A stretch of 64,000 nt of DNA from Basidiobolus meristosporus CBS 931.73 (lineage: Eukaryota > Basidiobolomycota > Basidiobolomycetes > Basidiobolales > Basidiobolaceae): the NCBI GenBank assembly GCA_002104905.1, contig MCFE01000155.1:1-64000 (forward strand), given 5' to 3'. A program made the position numbers and the translations under genes. The notes beneath the pieces are model-generated. The model did not search any database. It had not been told where the DNA came from and saw only the letters and a list, made by a program, of their open reading frames with translations. Of the stretch, positions 21,442 to 32,883 are shown one piece after another (positions within the stretch are counted from its first letter, which is position 1; each line of letters opens with the position of its first letter).

Positions 21442-23746
21442 TCAGACATCCAATGTTCTTCGTCGAGTATCATGCGAAATGGTATCGTATTCGTTCTCTA
21501 AGCTGACAACTTCTAAACTCCTGGTTCCACGAACATCCTCCACAATGGATATCAAATCTACACACTTCACCCATTTTGGTGGGTCTCCTACACACTTCTT
21601 CAGTGGGTCTACATAGCCCGGGTACCGCTCGTAAAGCAGGTAGTCGAAATTCTTGAACTCCCGTTCGATCTGTTCGAACTCGTTATTTAAGAGTGCCTTT
21701 TGCTTTGGCTTCGATTTACGTGGCCGAGCTTCAAGCGGATTATTCTCAAATAGTAGCTCATCCAGATCGTACGCCAAGTCGAAGTTGGATCGCTTATTCT
21801 AATAGAATGAAGTTGAATATATGTACTAAGGATAACCATTAGAATACGCTTACACTAGGAGTAAATGGTGGGTCGCATTTCTTCTGTTCCAGCTTGTCCC
21901 AATCAATATCCTGGAAGAAGGCATGCTGTTGTATCCTCAGGAAGCCATCTGGACCACAGCCTAGTCGTTTCGTGACGTCTCTCTCCAGAAACTAGTCCAT
22001 GGAGACAGGTTAGTCATCTATCGTCTACCCAAACACTGTGTACCACACTGGTGTTGATCTGCGTACTACCCCCCCTACCCTCCCCTCCCCTCCGACTATC
22101 CGATCACTTACCCCTTTCAGCGCAGAGATGCACTCTTCGGTGACCGGGCCAGTCTTCGACACCGTTGGGAATGGAATCTCCGCATACTGGATTGCCTCGC
22201 TCACTTTCTCGGCATTTTCAAAGGTGAATGGCCGCTACAAAAGGGTAGAAGATGGTGAGCAAATGCTTGTCGCCAACGGATCCCTCCCATCATCCAACTA
22301 CCACTCAGTTCCCATCCTGGCTTCTCACTCGCCCCGCTCACTTTGTTTCATCATCGCTATTCCTCTTACCTGTCCATATATCGCTTCATAGAACACCACC
22401 CCGAGTGACCACCAATCAACCGTGGTACTATAGCCATGGGAGGAGAACATCTCTGGTGCTAATTGATTGAACCAACAAGCATCAGCATTAGCAAGGCCAC
22501 TTGACTCATTTGCGCATGATAACTCTCCGGCACTGTGGATATACTTACCCATATAGCTATATGTTCCTGAACGTGACTTGAGCGGTTTGCCATTGTATAT
22601 GGTAGCAATGTTGAAATCGGTGAGGTGAGCATGCCCTGGAGAATGATGGTGTCAATGTCAGCGATGGTTGCCACAATACTTCCTCCAGAAAACCCCACAT
22701 ACCCGCTTGATCCAGCAAGATGTTGTCTGGCTTGATGTCCCTGTTTCATGCGAAATCCAGGTGTTTGCTTAGTTATCTGACACGGATGGCCCCAGTAGTC
22801 CTGCGACCATGGGTCTGGACAGCTGTGATGGATCCTTACCTGTGAACAATCGACTGCTTGTGCAAGTAGCGCAAGCTGCAAACCAACTCCGAGATCCAGA
22901 ATTTCACTTCATGCTCGGAGAATTGTCGACGATTCAGGTGGAACCTCAGGTCCCCACCTAGCATCAGATCCAGTGTCATGAACATGTTGTAGTCATCCTG
23001 GAAAGCGAACCGCATGTTGCAAACGAATGGATGATCCAGCTTCTCCAGTATGTTCCGCTCGCGTAGGATGTTCTTCAACGCATTCATCTTGATGCACTCC
23101 ACCTTGTTGATGTACTTGAGCGCATACAGCTTCTTGGAGTCCTTATGCTCGACAATACGGACCTAAGTGATGGTTGAGGGCGGAGGTGGGGTTCCACAGT
23201 ATGATTGAGAAGAGTGGAGTCCGAGTATAGGTGTACGGTGGAGGGTGATGCAAAGCGGAGAGAGAAGAGGAGGGGAGAGGAGAGGAGGAGGGAAGGGAAA
23301 GAAGGGGAAAGAAAGGTTTCGAGAGTTAGCAAGGTTGTCTGATGTACCGAGTATACCACTGAAGCCTGCTTTCACAGTGACCTAGTTGTGGAAAGGTCTC
23401 TATCGCAACATCAGCAACCGCTGTTGGCAGGATAAGAGAGTAGGTGAACGGATATTGGTCTGTGAAAGCCAAGACCAGTGGAGATATCTCAAATTGGCAG
23501 CAAGGAAATGATAATTACCTTCCCAAAACCACCTCTACCTACACTTCTCAGGAGTCTAAACTGTCCGAGGTTTACTACAGCATATTAACAAGATTAAACT
23601 CATGAGCCCTTCTAAATAAGACGCAATCTAATATCCAGTCAAACGAAAGGCTGGACAAAGAAAACAAAACAACCCGAGAAATTACAAAGAAGCATCGTGA
23701 TACCTTCTTCTTCGAGTTCGAAAGTCTTTGAACTTTGGTTACCCAT
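21442..23746 (-). CDS. AGC-group YANK (STK32-like) protein kinase, paralog 1 (9 exons)
   Basis: A predicted serine/threonine kinase. Transcript-order exons: 23704-23746, 23519-23574, 22840-23162, 22703-22740, 22549-22635, 22370-22458, 22112-22234, 21854-21991, 21442-21798. The sum is 1254 nt, giving 417 residues. Motifs: N-terminal MGN (possible myristoylation site); glycine loop VGRGGFGK; catalytic Lys in ALKYINK; HRDIKPDN at about 139; DFN in place of DFG, as is typical of YANK kinases; APEMFSS at about 183; DWWSLG. The C-terminal tail has ELLFENNPLEARPRK and an FxxFDY hydrophobic motif. YANK tails of this kind mark the family. Substrates are unknown. Most of its exons and introns are almost identical to the paralog 3 kb away, whereas the first two and the last exons differ. 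Confidence 0.9.
23230..23310. repeat. Purine-rich microsatellite in kinase intron 2 (copy 1)
   Basis: A GAGGGGAGAGGAGAGGAGGA-type tract within the intron between exons 2 and 3. The matching tract in paralog 2 (about 26240-26320) has two more GAGAG-type units. This is one of the few length differences between the two introns. Confidence 0.7.
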
Positions 23747-24441
23747 TCGACGTTGACCTTGACTAAGCTGATTGAAAAGCCGGGAGCAGCGCCATGTCCT
23801 TGGATTTATTCAAAATGGTTGAAAATCTGAACGATTACCAAAAACGATGAGATGAGACTGATCTCCATTTTAAATGCTGTTTGCATTAAATTGTGCATTC
23901 AGATTGATTGCCTACATTTCAATGGCTCACTATATGATCATGAGGGACGAAAAAGGTGAAGGGTATTGCTTTATAAGGGAAAACGTAATTAAAAGATAAA
24001 TGAGACATGCTGTAAATGCCATCCACGCCGTGTACAAGGATGTTGAGTTTGGTTAGTTCGGCCAAATATGTACGTTGGCAATAATATCATCTGTTGGTTA
24101 TGTGATATGTTTATTTGCCACATAAATTCACAGAAAGATTATGTAGAAAATCAAATTTGTAAGACTAAAAATTTGGTGGAATACTCTAGGATTCGATTTT
24201 GCGTGGTCACATTATTAGGCAAATACTTGGTTATTTAGGATACCGTTGAATAGTGCAGTATAAACGGAGTTGTTAAATTAACGAGGCAACCTTTTTGTGG
24301 TGAACAGTCTATTAGTGGTTAGTGGTAATGTCTGGGAAGATAGATTCATGATGTATTATTTAGAAAGTGTGCTTTTCTTTTTCCTATATATTTACATCTT
24401 TAGATTCGCGGCCCATCAAGAGGTCACTTGCACAGCAAGTC
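23747..24441. other. AT-rich spacer between the tandem kinase genes
   Basis: Serves as upstream region of paralog 1 and downstream region of paralog 2. It is AT-rich with no supported ORF. Confidence 0.4.
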
Positions 24442-26683
24442 TTAAACGTCCATAGTCCTTCTACGCGTGCCAGCTGACTGAACTTTCGTTTCATCGTTGG
24501 TGGAAATGGTCTCCAAACTTTTGGTTTCTCGAAGTTCTTTGACTGGGTGTGGATTTACACATTTAACCCATTCTGGTGGGTCTCCTACGCACATTTTCAA
24601 GGGATCTACGTAGCCCGGGTACCGCTCGTAAAGCAGGTAGTCGAAATTCTTGAACTCCCGCTCGATTCGTCCCATATCTTTGCCTAAAGATGATTTCAGT
24701 TTCTGGATACGTTTACGTGGGCGTGCTTCCAAAGGGTTTTGTTCAAGTAATAGCTCTTCCAAGTCATATGATATATCGAAGTTTGATTGTGTTTGCTAAA
24801 TTTCAGCCCAATTAATATTACTGTCAATATGATCCCACTAAATTTCCTGCTTACACTTGGTACAAACGGAGCTTTGCATTTCTTCTGCTCCAGCTTGTCC
24901 CAATCAATATCCTGGAAGAAGGCATGCTGTTGTATCCTCAGGAAGCCATCTGGACCACAGCCTAGTCGTTTCGTGACGTCTCTCTCCAGAAACTAGTCCA
25001 TGGAGACAGGTTAGTCATCTATCGTCTACCTAAACACTGTGTACTACACTGGTGTTGATCTGCGTACTACCCCCCCTACCCTCCCCTCCGACTATCCGAT
25101 CACTTACCCCTTTCAGCGCAGAGATGCACTCTTCGGTGACCGGGCCAGTCTTCGACACCGTTGGGAATGGAATCTCCGCATACTGGATTGCCTCGCTCAC
25201 TTTCTCGGCATTTTCAAAGGTGAATGGCCGCTACAAAAGGGTAGAAGATGGTGAGCAAATGCTTGTTGTCAACGGATCCCTCCCATCATCCAACTACCAC
25301 TCAGTTCCCATCCTGGCTTCTCCCTCGCCCCGCTCACTTTGTTTCATCATCGCCATTCCTCTTACCTGTCCATATATCGCTTCATAGAACACCACCCCGA
25401 GTGACCACCAATCAACCGTGGTACTATAGCCATGGGAGGAGAACATCTCTGGTGCTAATTGATTGAACCAACAAGCATCAGCATTAGCAAGGCCACTTGA
25501 CTCATTTGCGCATGATAACTCTCCGGCACTGTGGATATACTTACCCATATAGTTGTATGTTCCTGAACGCGACCAGAGTGGCTTGTCGTTGTATGTGATA
25601 GCAATGTTGAAATCAGTGAGGTGAGCATGCCCTGGAGAATGATGGTGTCAATGTCAGCGATGGTTGCCACAATACTTCCTCCAGAAAACCCCACATACCC
25701 GCTTGATCCAGCAAGATGTTGTCTGGCTTGATGTCCCTGTTTCATGCGAAATCCAGGTGTTTGCTTAGTTATCTGACGCGGATGGCCCCAGTAGTCCTGC
25801 GACCATGGGTCTGGACAGCTGTGATGGATCCTTACCTGTGAACAATCGACTGCTTGTGCAAGTAGCGCAAGCTGCAAACCAACTCCGAGATCCAGAATCT
25901 TACTGCATGCTCCGAGAACCGTCGACGATTCAGATGGAACCTCAGGTCCCCACCTAGCATCAGATCCAGTGTCATGAACATGTTGTAGTCATCCTGGAAA
26001 GCGAACCGCATGTTGCAAACGAATGGATGATCCAGCTTCTCCAGTATGTTCCGCTCGCGTAGGATGTTCTTCAACGCATTCATCTTGATGCACTCCACCT
26101 TGTTGATGTACTTGAGTGCATACAGCTTCTTGGAGTCCTTATGCTCGACAATACGGACCTAAGTGATGGTTGAGGGCGGAGGTGGGGTTCCACAGCATGA
26201 TTGAGAAGAGTGGAGTCCGAGTATAGGTGTACGGTGGAGGGTGGTGCAAAGCGGAGAGAGAAGAGGAGGGGAGAGGAGAGGAGAGGAGAGGAGGAGGGAA
26301 GGGAAAGAAGGGGAAAGAAAGGTTTCGAGAGTTAGCAAGGTTGTCTGATGTACCGAGTATACCACTGAAGCCTGCTTTCACAGTGACCTAGTTGTGGAAA
26401 GGTCTCTATCGCAACATCAGCAACCACTGTTGGCAGGATAAGAGAGTAGGTGAACGGATATTGGTCTGTGAAAGCCAAGACCAGTGGAGATATCTCAAAT
26501 TGGCAGCAAGGAAATGATAATTACCTTTCCAAAACTACCTCTGCCAACGCTATTCAGTAGATTGAAGTGCTTGAGATTGACTAAGGGGAGGTATATGATG
26601 AGATCACAGTAAGATTGTGCTACACTATGATGCTGCCTACCTTCATCCGCCATATCGACAACCTTGGATTTCTTATTTCCCAT
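24442..26683 (-). CDS. AGC-group YANK (STK32-like) protein kinase, paralog 2 (9 exons)
   Basis: Tandem paralog of the kinase at 21442-23746, with the same exon pattern. Transcript-order exons: 26641-26683, 26525-26580, 25836-26158, 25699-25736, 25545-25631, 25366-25454, 25108-25230, 24855-24992, 24442-24795. The sum is 1251 nt, giving 416 residues. All kinase motifs are present: MGN start, VGRGSFGK glycine loop, HRDIKPDN, DFN, APEMF, DWWSLG and the PLEARPRK plus FxxFDY tail. The catalytic core is nearly the same as paralog 1, but the N-terminus (MGNKKSKVVDMADE), the tail and the activation segment differ. Both copies look intact, so they may have separate inputs or localisation through their ends. 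Confidence 0.9.
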
Positions 26684-27282
26684 GGCGAAATAGTTTGTGT
26701 TGACGATTGGTTAGGTAGAGTGCAATATAAGAAATCCGGCAGATATTCCTTTAGCGTGAAGGGAGTGCAGATGTGGGTGATAACTCAGGAAGCTTTTGTA
26801 GTCACAATTGGCTCTATTTGTAAATAAGGAATTGTAAGTGATATGAGGGAAGGATTGGCGTATTAATAAACAAAGGAATAGGTACGGAGGGGGCTTAAAA
26901 GATGAAATCGAGAAACATCTGCCGACCTCTGGATCGAGCAAAACCGTTGCAATACACAACGATGAATCCTCAGGCAAAACAGGAATATTTGGAGCGCTTG
27001 CGAATTGCGTTAGCGGAAATTAGATTAAATATATATGAATCTATAGATACTCAATGAATCCATAAAAGAAGGCACTCTGGTGTGCACTTGCTTATTTCCA
27101 CCGTATTCCCCGTTGCATTCACGCCTTCCAGATCAAAATGTACCTCTGTGCATGATTAAACAGGCTGATAACTACGCTCGATTTGAATCATTCGAGCATG
27201 ATATGCTACCAATGTTGGATACCCCTTCAAAAATGGCAAGTCTCCCACTCTCCTGAAAACGAACTACAAACTTATAGATAAC
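26684..27282. other. Spacer left of an unrecognised minus-strand gene
   Basis: Upstream region of kinase paralog 2. No supported gene or repeat. Confidence 0.4.
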
Positions 27283-28344
27283 CTAGAGTGCACAGTCATC
27301 CAACCCACAGTCAAAACAAAATCTCCACATGGTTTGCATTCCTCTACCTAAAAGCACCCAATACGCATTGATGCAACCGTCTGGTTTGAGTGATTTGGTC
27401 GCCGCTTGCTCGTATTCAGGTTTTCCAAGCAACCGCCCGTGCTGAAATAATGAGCTCTGTTGTCTGTTCATTTCCATGTTTGTGGTAGCGAGCATGGCCT
27501 AATAATATGGGATAGCGCTAGGACTCACCGGTGTTCCAGCCATCTGCACCATGATTGAGCATCCATAGCCTCCTTTAATTTGGCCATAATACCCTCCGAG
27601 TTGCACGTTACATCGGTTATACTTGATCGTGTTGTAACAAGTCATTAGTCCGATTTGTGAGTTCGCTATTTAGCTTGCCTACCTCATATGCAATGGTGTT
27701 TATGCAGCTATTTTCTGCTAGCAAATTAGTGGGTGCCCTCCAAATATCAGGAGACCTGAATCAAACCTAATTCACAGAAACGTCGAGTAGTCCCTACCTG
27801 ATATTCCCAACCTTACTGGAATCAGATATGGTAATAGTACGGGCGATTTCATGGGGCCAGCACACCTAACCCTATCCATCCATTGGCTTGGGCTCTGATG
27901 AATGTGAGGAATCCCCCAAAGCTTATCCAATGCCAGCTAAGCTTCCTGTTGTCCCTTGGGTTTACCGCTTCCAATTAATTAATATGGCCCGAGAACATAC
28001 CCAGCAATGCCCCTCAAACGGGGACTCAGATGGCCGTCAACCTGTCTACCAAGATACTTGATTATCATAGGTCTCAAGTAGGACTCTTCACGGATTCCTG
28101 TTGCCCCGACTGGGATTGATCTGCAGCACCAAAACTGGGCTTTACTTCCTTCATCCGGCACCTTCCGTCAGCAATCCCTATACCTAGATACCTCACACCA
28201 GGGATTTGGTAGCTAGGGGATATACCTGCGCACCTGTACGGATCCGAAGCACCAAAGCGCCTCAACACACAGACTATCTATGATGTACGAGAAGTCGTCC
28301 ATGAAGCATACGTGGTCGCCATTTCTGCTCATTCTCGGAAGCAT
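27283..28344 (-). CDS. Hypothetical multi-exon gene (3' part well supported)
   Basis: No family recognised. Four 3' exons join in frame with GT-AG borders: 27798-27865, 27683-27755, 27529-27621, 27283-27498. They read VCWPHEIARTITISDSSK, then SPDIWRAPTNLLAENSC, a Gly/Tyr/Cys-rich exon (CNVQLGGYYGQIKGGYGC), and a last exon ending CGLDDCAL. The intron between the first two is only 42 bp, and the acceptor of the third is AAG. A likely 5' exon lies at about 28227-28344, with an ATG at 28344 and encoding DHVCFMDDFSYIIDS. How it joins (one or two exons near 28042-28120) is uncertain. Conserved-looking cysteines would suit an exported protein, but no signal peptide was resolved. Confidence 0.4.
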
Positions 28345-28548
28345 CGGCCCACCCCAGCATTGCACAATCTTTCCCACCAATCATCGGGAAAACCAGAATT
28401 GGACCATAAACCATCGAATTGATTATCATGAATCGTGCGTTGTGAAGATCTAATTCCAACCACATTGGGATTTGAGACAACGTTTTCCAATCGCTCCCCC
28501 TTTATAATTTGCCTCCGTCCTCATCAACAGAAGTAAAGGTTGACCGCG

Positions 28549-29091
<543 letters not shown>

Positions 29092-29279
29092 CATCGTATT
29101 GCCGCCCATTCAAATTCAACCATTTCAAATAAAGAATTTCCCGATTTTTATCTTGACTGGTTTTTCGCACGATCTAGTTGGAGCATTAGAAGTGGTTTAA
29201 ATGCAAATATTAACTTTAATGTTGTATAAATAAGGTGAAGCTGTATGGTGAGGGAATGGCTGGTCAAGAAATTGGGTAT

Positions 29280-30680
29280 TTAAGCAGTGTCTTTGTTGTC
29301 AACCACACGGCCATCAACGTACACCTTACGAATGTTACGGTCATCACCCACATAGATGAACTTCTCAAAGGTGGTATAGATATCATCATGACTGTAGACA
29401 TGGAAGTTCGATTCGGGGGCACTAGGGTCAATGAGGAGTGCGTCGAATTGCTTGCCAACAACAAAATTACCGATACGGTCCTCCAAGCCCATTACTTTAG
29501 CACCACCCAATGTAGCGAGGTGAAGTAACTCTGCAAGCTTGAGATGCTCATAGGCAGAACCGTCTGCGCGTTTTTCGGTGAAGCTAACAGTTTGTGACGC
29601 AATAGCGGAAGTACGGATAGCATCAAACATAGATATGGCATATCCACCAGAAACATCTGTACCCATACCAACCTTCTGGTCCTCTTCCAGAAGTTGGCGG
29701 ACGTTGCAAACACCGCTTCTAAGAGCGAAGTTCGACTTGGCACAGTGAGAAATACCGGCTTTCTTCTCTTTGATTAATTCGCGCTCTTCCTGGGTAAGAT
29801 GGACACAGTGCGCCATGATAGTTTTATCAGTAAGAAGTCCATAGTGGTCGTAAACGGCGGTGTAGCTGGGAAGTTCAGGGTGCAGGTGCTTTACCCATTC
29901 GATCTCACCCTTATTTTCACACAAGTGGGATTGAATAGGGATATCGTACTTGCGGGCAAGATCACCGAGTTGTCTCATAAGCTCGCCGGAGCATGATGGG
30001 ACAAATCTTGGTGTCAAAACGGGATAAACACGTGGGTTGGCTTTGTTCATCTCCAACATATATTTGATAAATTCCTCGGTTTTCTCCACGCTATCGTCAG
30101 TAGTCTCGATGTAATAATCAGGGGAGTTTCTATCCATGTTAACTTTACCAACGTAGGCACGTTGGCCTAATTCGTCGACAATGTTGGCAAGCACTTTGCA
30201 AGCTTCAAGGTGAATGGTACCATAGTAACAAGCGGTGGTAGTGCCGTTACGTAAAAGTTGAGAGACAACATCCCTGTATGCAACCTTAGCATACTCGACG
30301 GATTTGAAAGCAGATTCACGAGGGAAGGTGTAGGTCTCTAACCATTCCAACAATTGCAAATCCATTCCAGATCCGGTGAAGACATATTGTGGTGCGTGAA
30401 TGTGTGTATCAACAAGACCAGGCATGAGGAATTGTTTGTCACCAAGTCTGACGACATTCTCTTCGCTTAAACCGTGTTGTTGCTGCAATTCAGCAAGCTT
30501 CTCCTCGGTGGCGTCCTTGTGGGTTTCCAGGATTTTTCCGGCCTCATCGATGAAGATGATACCGTTGTTGACATACTCAAGATTCTCAAGATCAGTATTG
30601 TGGACGAATCTCCCGTAAAAAAGACGAGGTGCGGAAGCGGAGGCTTGGTTAGCGGCGAAGTCAGCTGGAGTTTGCAACAT
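29280..30680 (-). CDS. GUD1: Guanine deaminase (amidohydrolase family)
   Basis: Converts guanine to xanthine and ammonia (EC 3.5.4.3) in purine catabolism, in the cytosol. The 466-residue intronless protein has the full metal-binding set of the family: HxH in LVDTHIHAPQY, the PRFVPSCSGELM segment, His in QSHLCENKGE, His in MAHCVHL and Asp in GMGTDVSGGYAISMF. Its length matches yeast Gud1 and animal GDA. The start ATG at 30680 precedes a typical N-terminal beta-sandwich segment (RLFYGRFVH). The symbol is given by family similarity. Confidence 0.92.
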   Translation of the reverse strand: MLQTPADFAANQASASAPRLFYGRFVHNTDLENLEYVNNGIIFIDEAGKILETHKDATEEKLAELQQQHGLSEENVVRLGDKQFLMPGLVDTHIHAPQYVFTGSGMDLQLLEWLETYTFPRESAFKSVEYAKVAYRDVVSQLLRNGTTTACYYGTIHLEACKVLANIVDELGQRAYVGKVNMDRNSPDYYIETTDDSVEKTEEFIKYMLEMNKANPRVYPVLTPRFVPSCSGELMRQLGDLARKYDIPIQSHLCENKGEIEWVKHLHPELPSYTAVYDHYGLLTDKTIMAHCVHLTQEERELIKEKKAGISHCAKSNFALRSGVCNVRQLLEEDQKVGMGTDVSGGYAISMFDAIRTSAIASQTVSFTEKRADGSAYEHLKLAELLHLATLGGAKVMGLEDRIGNFVVGKQFDALLIDPSAPESNFHVYSHDDIYTTFEKFIYVGDDRNIRKVYVDGRVVDNKDTA

Positions 30681-31984
30681 TGTGGATAGTAAGTTCGGTG
30701 TGGCCGAAACTATACCATGGTTGTTTGATAGATACTTATACCTTCTTCAAGAGAAGAGGTTGCAGTCTTCTCTTTCAATTTGACCCAATCATTTGCATAT
30801 GGGCATCTAGTCGTACTAACTCATCTCCAATAGTATGTCTCTCCAACTTTGTTGGATAGTTTATAGGAATAGAACTTTCACATCGTTATACGCATCCAAT
30901 GATCATTTCAGGTGTTGGACCCATGGATCAATGCAACCAAATGCAGCACACCCAATCAGCAACTAAGGAACAGATTCCTTAATTTCCGTTAAAACAAGCT
31001 GCTTCGAATGGCGCCCTTAGGTACCCACTTATCACCAGATATGTAACGGTGGTTACACCACGTGATGTGAAGTAAGGAGAACAATGTGGAAATAAATGGA
31101 AAAACTCCGGATATATCAAACAGATATTTACATCACCCGTCGAAACCACAAGGAATCCTGAGATTCCGAGTGGATTCGAATCAACTGTAGCCAGCCACCT
31201 TAATATGGTATTTTGAGGCAAGCTAGATAGATCTTATATATTCCAGAGTTAGGGTCTCAGAAATCATGGCAAACGCTGCGGTCCATGGTCGAAAACAATG
31301 GGCACACGAATTGGATTTTTTTGGCTCATTCACTGCTATTGAGACGTCAACTCAATTCTTTTAGAAATCAGTACCCAGTAAAATCCCTTGAGAGTATGCT
31401 ATTGGTCTCGGCCAGGATTCTGACTAATTCATGTGCTTTGCGACTCAATGATGTGAATTGCCACTCTGGAATGTATAAGCCATATCCGGCCGATCGACAG
31501 TAAACTGGCGGTGGCTGTGTGCATTCTGCTGTTGCTCACCAAGCCAGTCTAATCTCATGCAGTGCTCAGTACACGTTGGACGAATGGCATGTTGGTAGCT
31601 GTGCCGATTGGGCCAAGCAGAAAAACCTGTAGTCTATCGTTCTATCAGTATGGTGTTACGCATTCTCATATCTACTTGGCGGCTACACAAGTATTCCTGG
31701 CTAATTTAAGGGAAGTGATTTATTTGACTTTGCAAGGAGATCGTAAACTCGATCATCTGTTGATTTATACAGAGTCAGTAGATCATCTCATTCGCTCAAC
31801 CCGGTTACGTAGGAGGCTGCTGGATGCCCCTATATACCCGCTCAAACGTATTCTGGTTACCTGATACCCTGATGTGTTTCATTCCACGTTAGAGAAACAA
31901 ACATAATTTCATAATCAAACATGAGGTGGATTTAAACTTGGTAGTAACCAGGATAAGCGAACATCCCAACCTTGTTTTCAAAAC
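30681..31984. other. Spacer with unresolved ORFs
   Basis: The left part should contain the guanine deaminase promoter. A plus-strand ATG frame at 31265 (MANAAVHGRKQWAHELDFFG) and another stretch near 31560-31620 (DEWHVGSCADWAKQKN) look weakly coding, but no joined gene model could be made. Confidence 0.35.
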
Positions 31985-32411
31985 ATGTCGGGAAGGCTTG
32001 TTATTCCATGGGTGATATTATTATTAGTAGCTGTGATTCGGGGGCAAGGTAATTTGTATGTTTGCGGTACACTAAGAATGTTCTAATTATGTGTATACAT
32101 GACCTGTAGATACTTATAGTTTGGTATCGAGTTTCTCTGAACCACTCAGCCTCCCCACCTACTCACAGCCAAGTACTTCTACACCAGTTGATTTGTTTAC
32201 ACCGATCGTCCATTCTTATGTAGCTCCAACCTCCCACTACCACATCTCTTGGGCCCCAACGCCTACCACCTCCCATCCAAAAGGGGTAAACTTGCCGGTC
32301 CAAACCGCGGCAAACCCATTGCCCGATAAATCGCCAAAGGAGCCCGCGCCCTCATTTCATCTGTTATTTCTTAGTCTGGCGCTTTCTTTGGATTCCGTCG
32401 GAGCTTCTTAA
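31985..32411 (+). CDS. Small secreted Ser/Thr/Pro-rich protein (2 exons)
   Basis: Exons 31985-32048 and 32110-32411 (intron 61 bp, GT-AG, phase 1) total 366 nt, giving 121 residues. The first exon is a classic signal peptide (MSGRLVIPWVILLLVAVIRG). The mature part is rich in Ser, Thr and Pro, like O-glycosylated fungal wall or surface proteins. The C-terminus has a hydrophobic stretch (FHLLFLSLALSLDS) that could be part of a GPI-anchor signal, although the final residues are polar. No family is recognised; function is unknown. Confidence 0.6.
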
Positions 32412-32883
32412 GAAATCCTGCTAGATATCGTTGATGGTTTTAGGACGCGAACAACTCGAGAGGGACTTCGCCACGTGTAGTATACACTAGTGCGACTCCA
32501 CTTGTTCGTTGAATGGCTAATTTCACCCATATCTGTTTTGGACCATGGAGAATCCTTTCCTACCCCTAACCTCACCTATGTCTTTGGTATCTCTGATATG
32601 AGTGCCATCCTCACCGAAATCAACACTGGCTGTTTTGAATAAAAATGCTTGACTGTTCCTGAAGTCGAGTTCAAGCTGAAAGGCCTGGCTGGCTGTGGAA
32701 GTCTGACGCTTTATATGTTATATTTATATGTATGTATATCGATTATTTCGTGATCCGCATTTACTGTTATACACAAAGCTCGAGGAAATCGGGGGTAACT
32801 CGCAATCGATATGCTCATGAATGGCGGTCACTATACCATCAATAAGACATATTACCGGAGCGATAGGATATCGTAAAACCTTA
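32412..32883. other. Spacer between the secreted protein and the sorting nexin
   Basis: Contains the 3' ends of two convergent genes. A segment near 32520-32640 reads protein-like in places, but no gene is supported. Confidence 0.35.

Noticed and set aside
22038-22470. Plus-strand ORFs of up to 117 aa within the kinase genes (and the same at 25039-25466)
   Set aside because: They are antisense shadows of kinase exons 6-7 and the introns, duplicated only because the kinase is duplicated.
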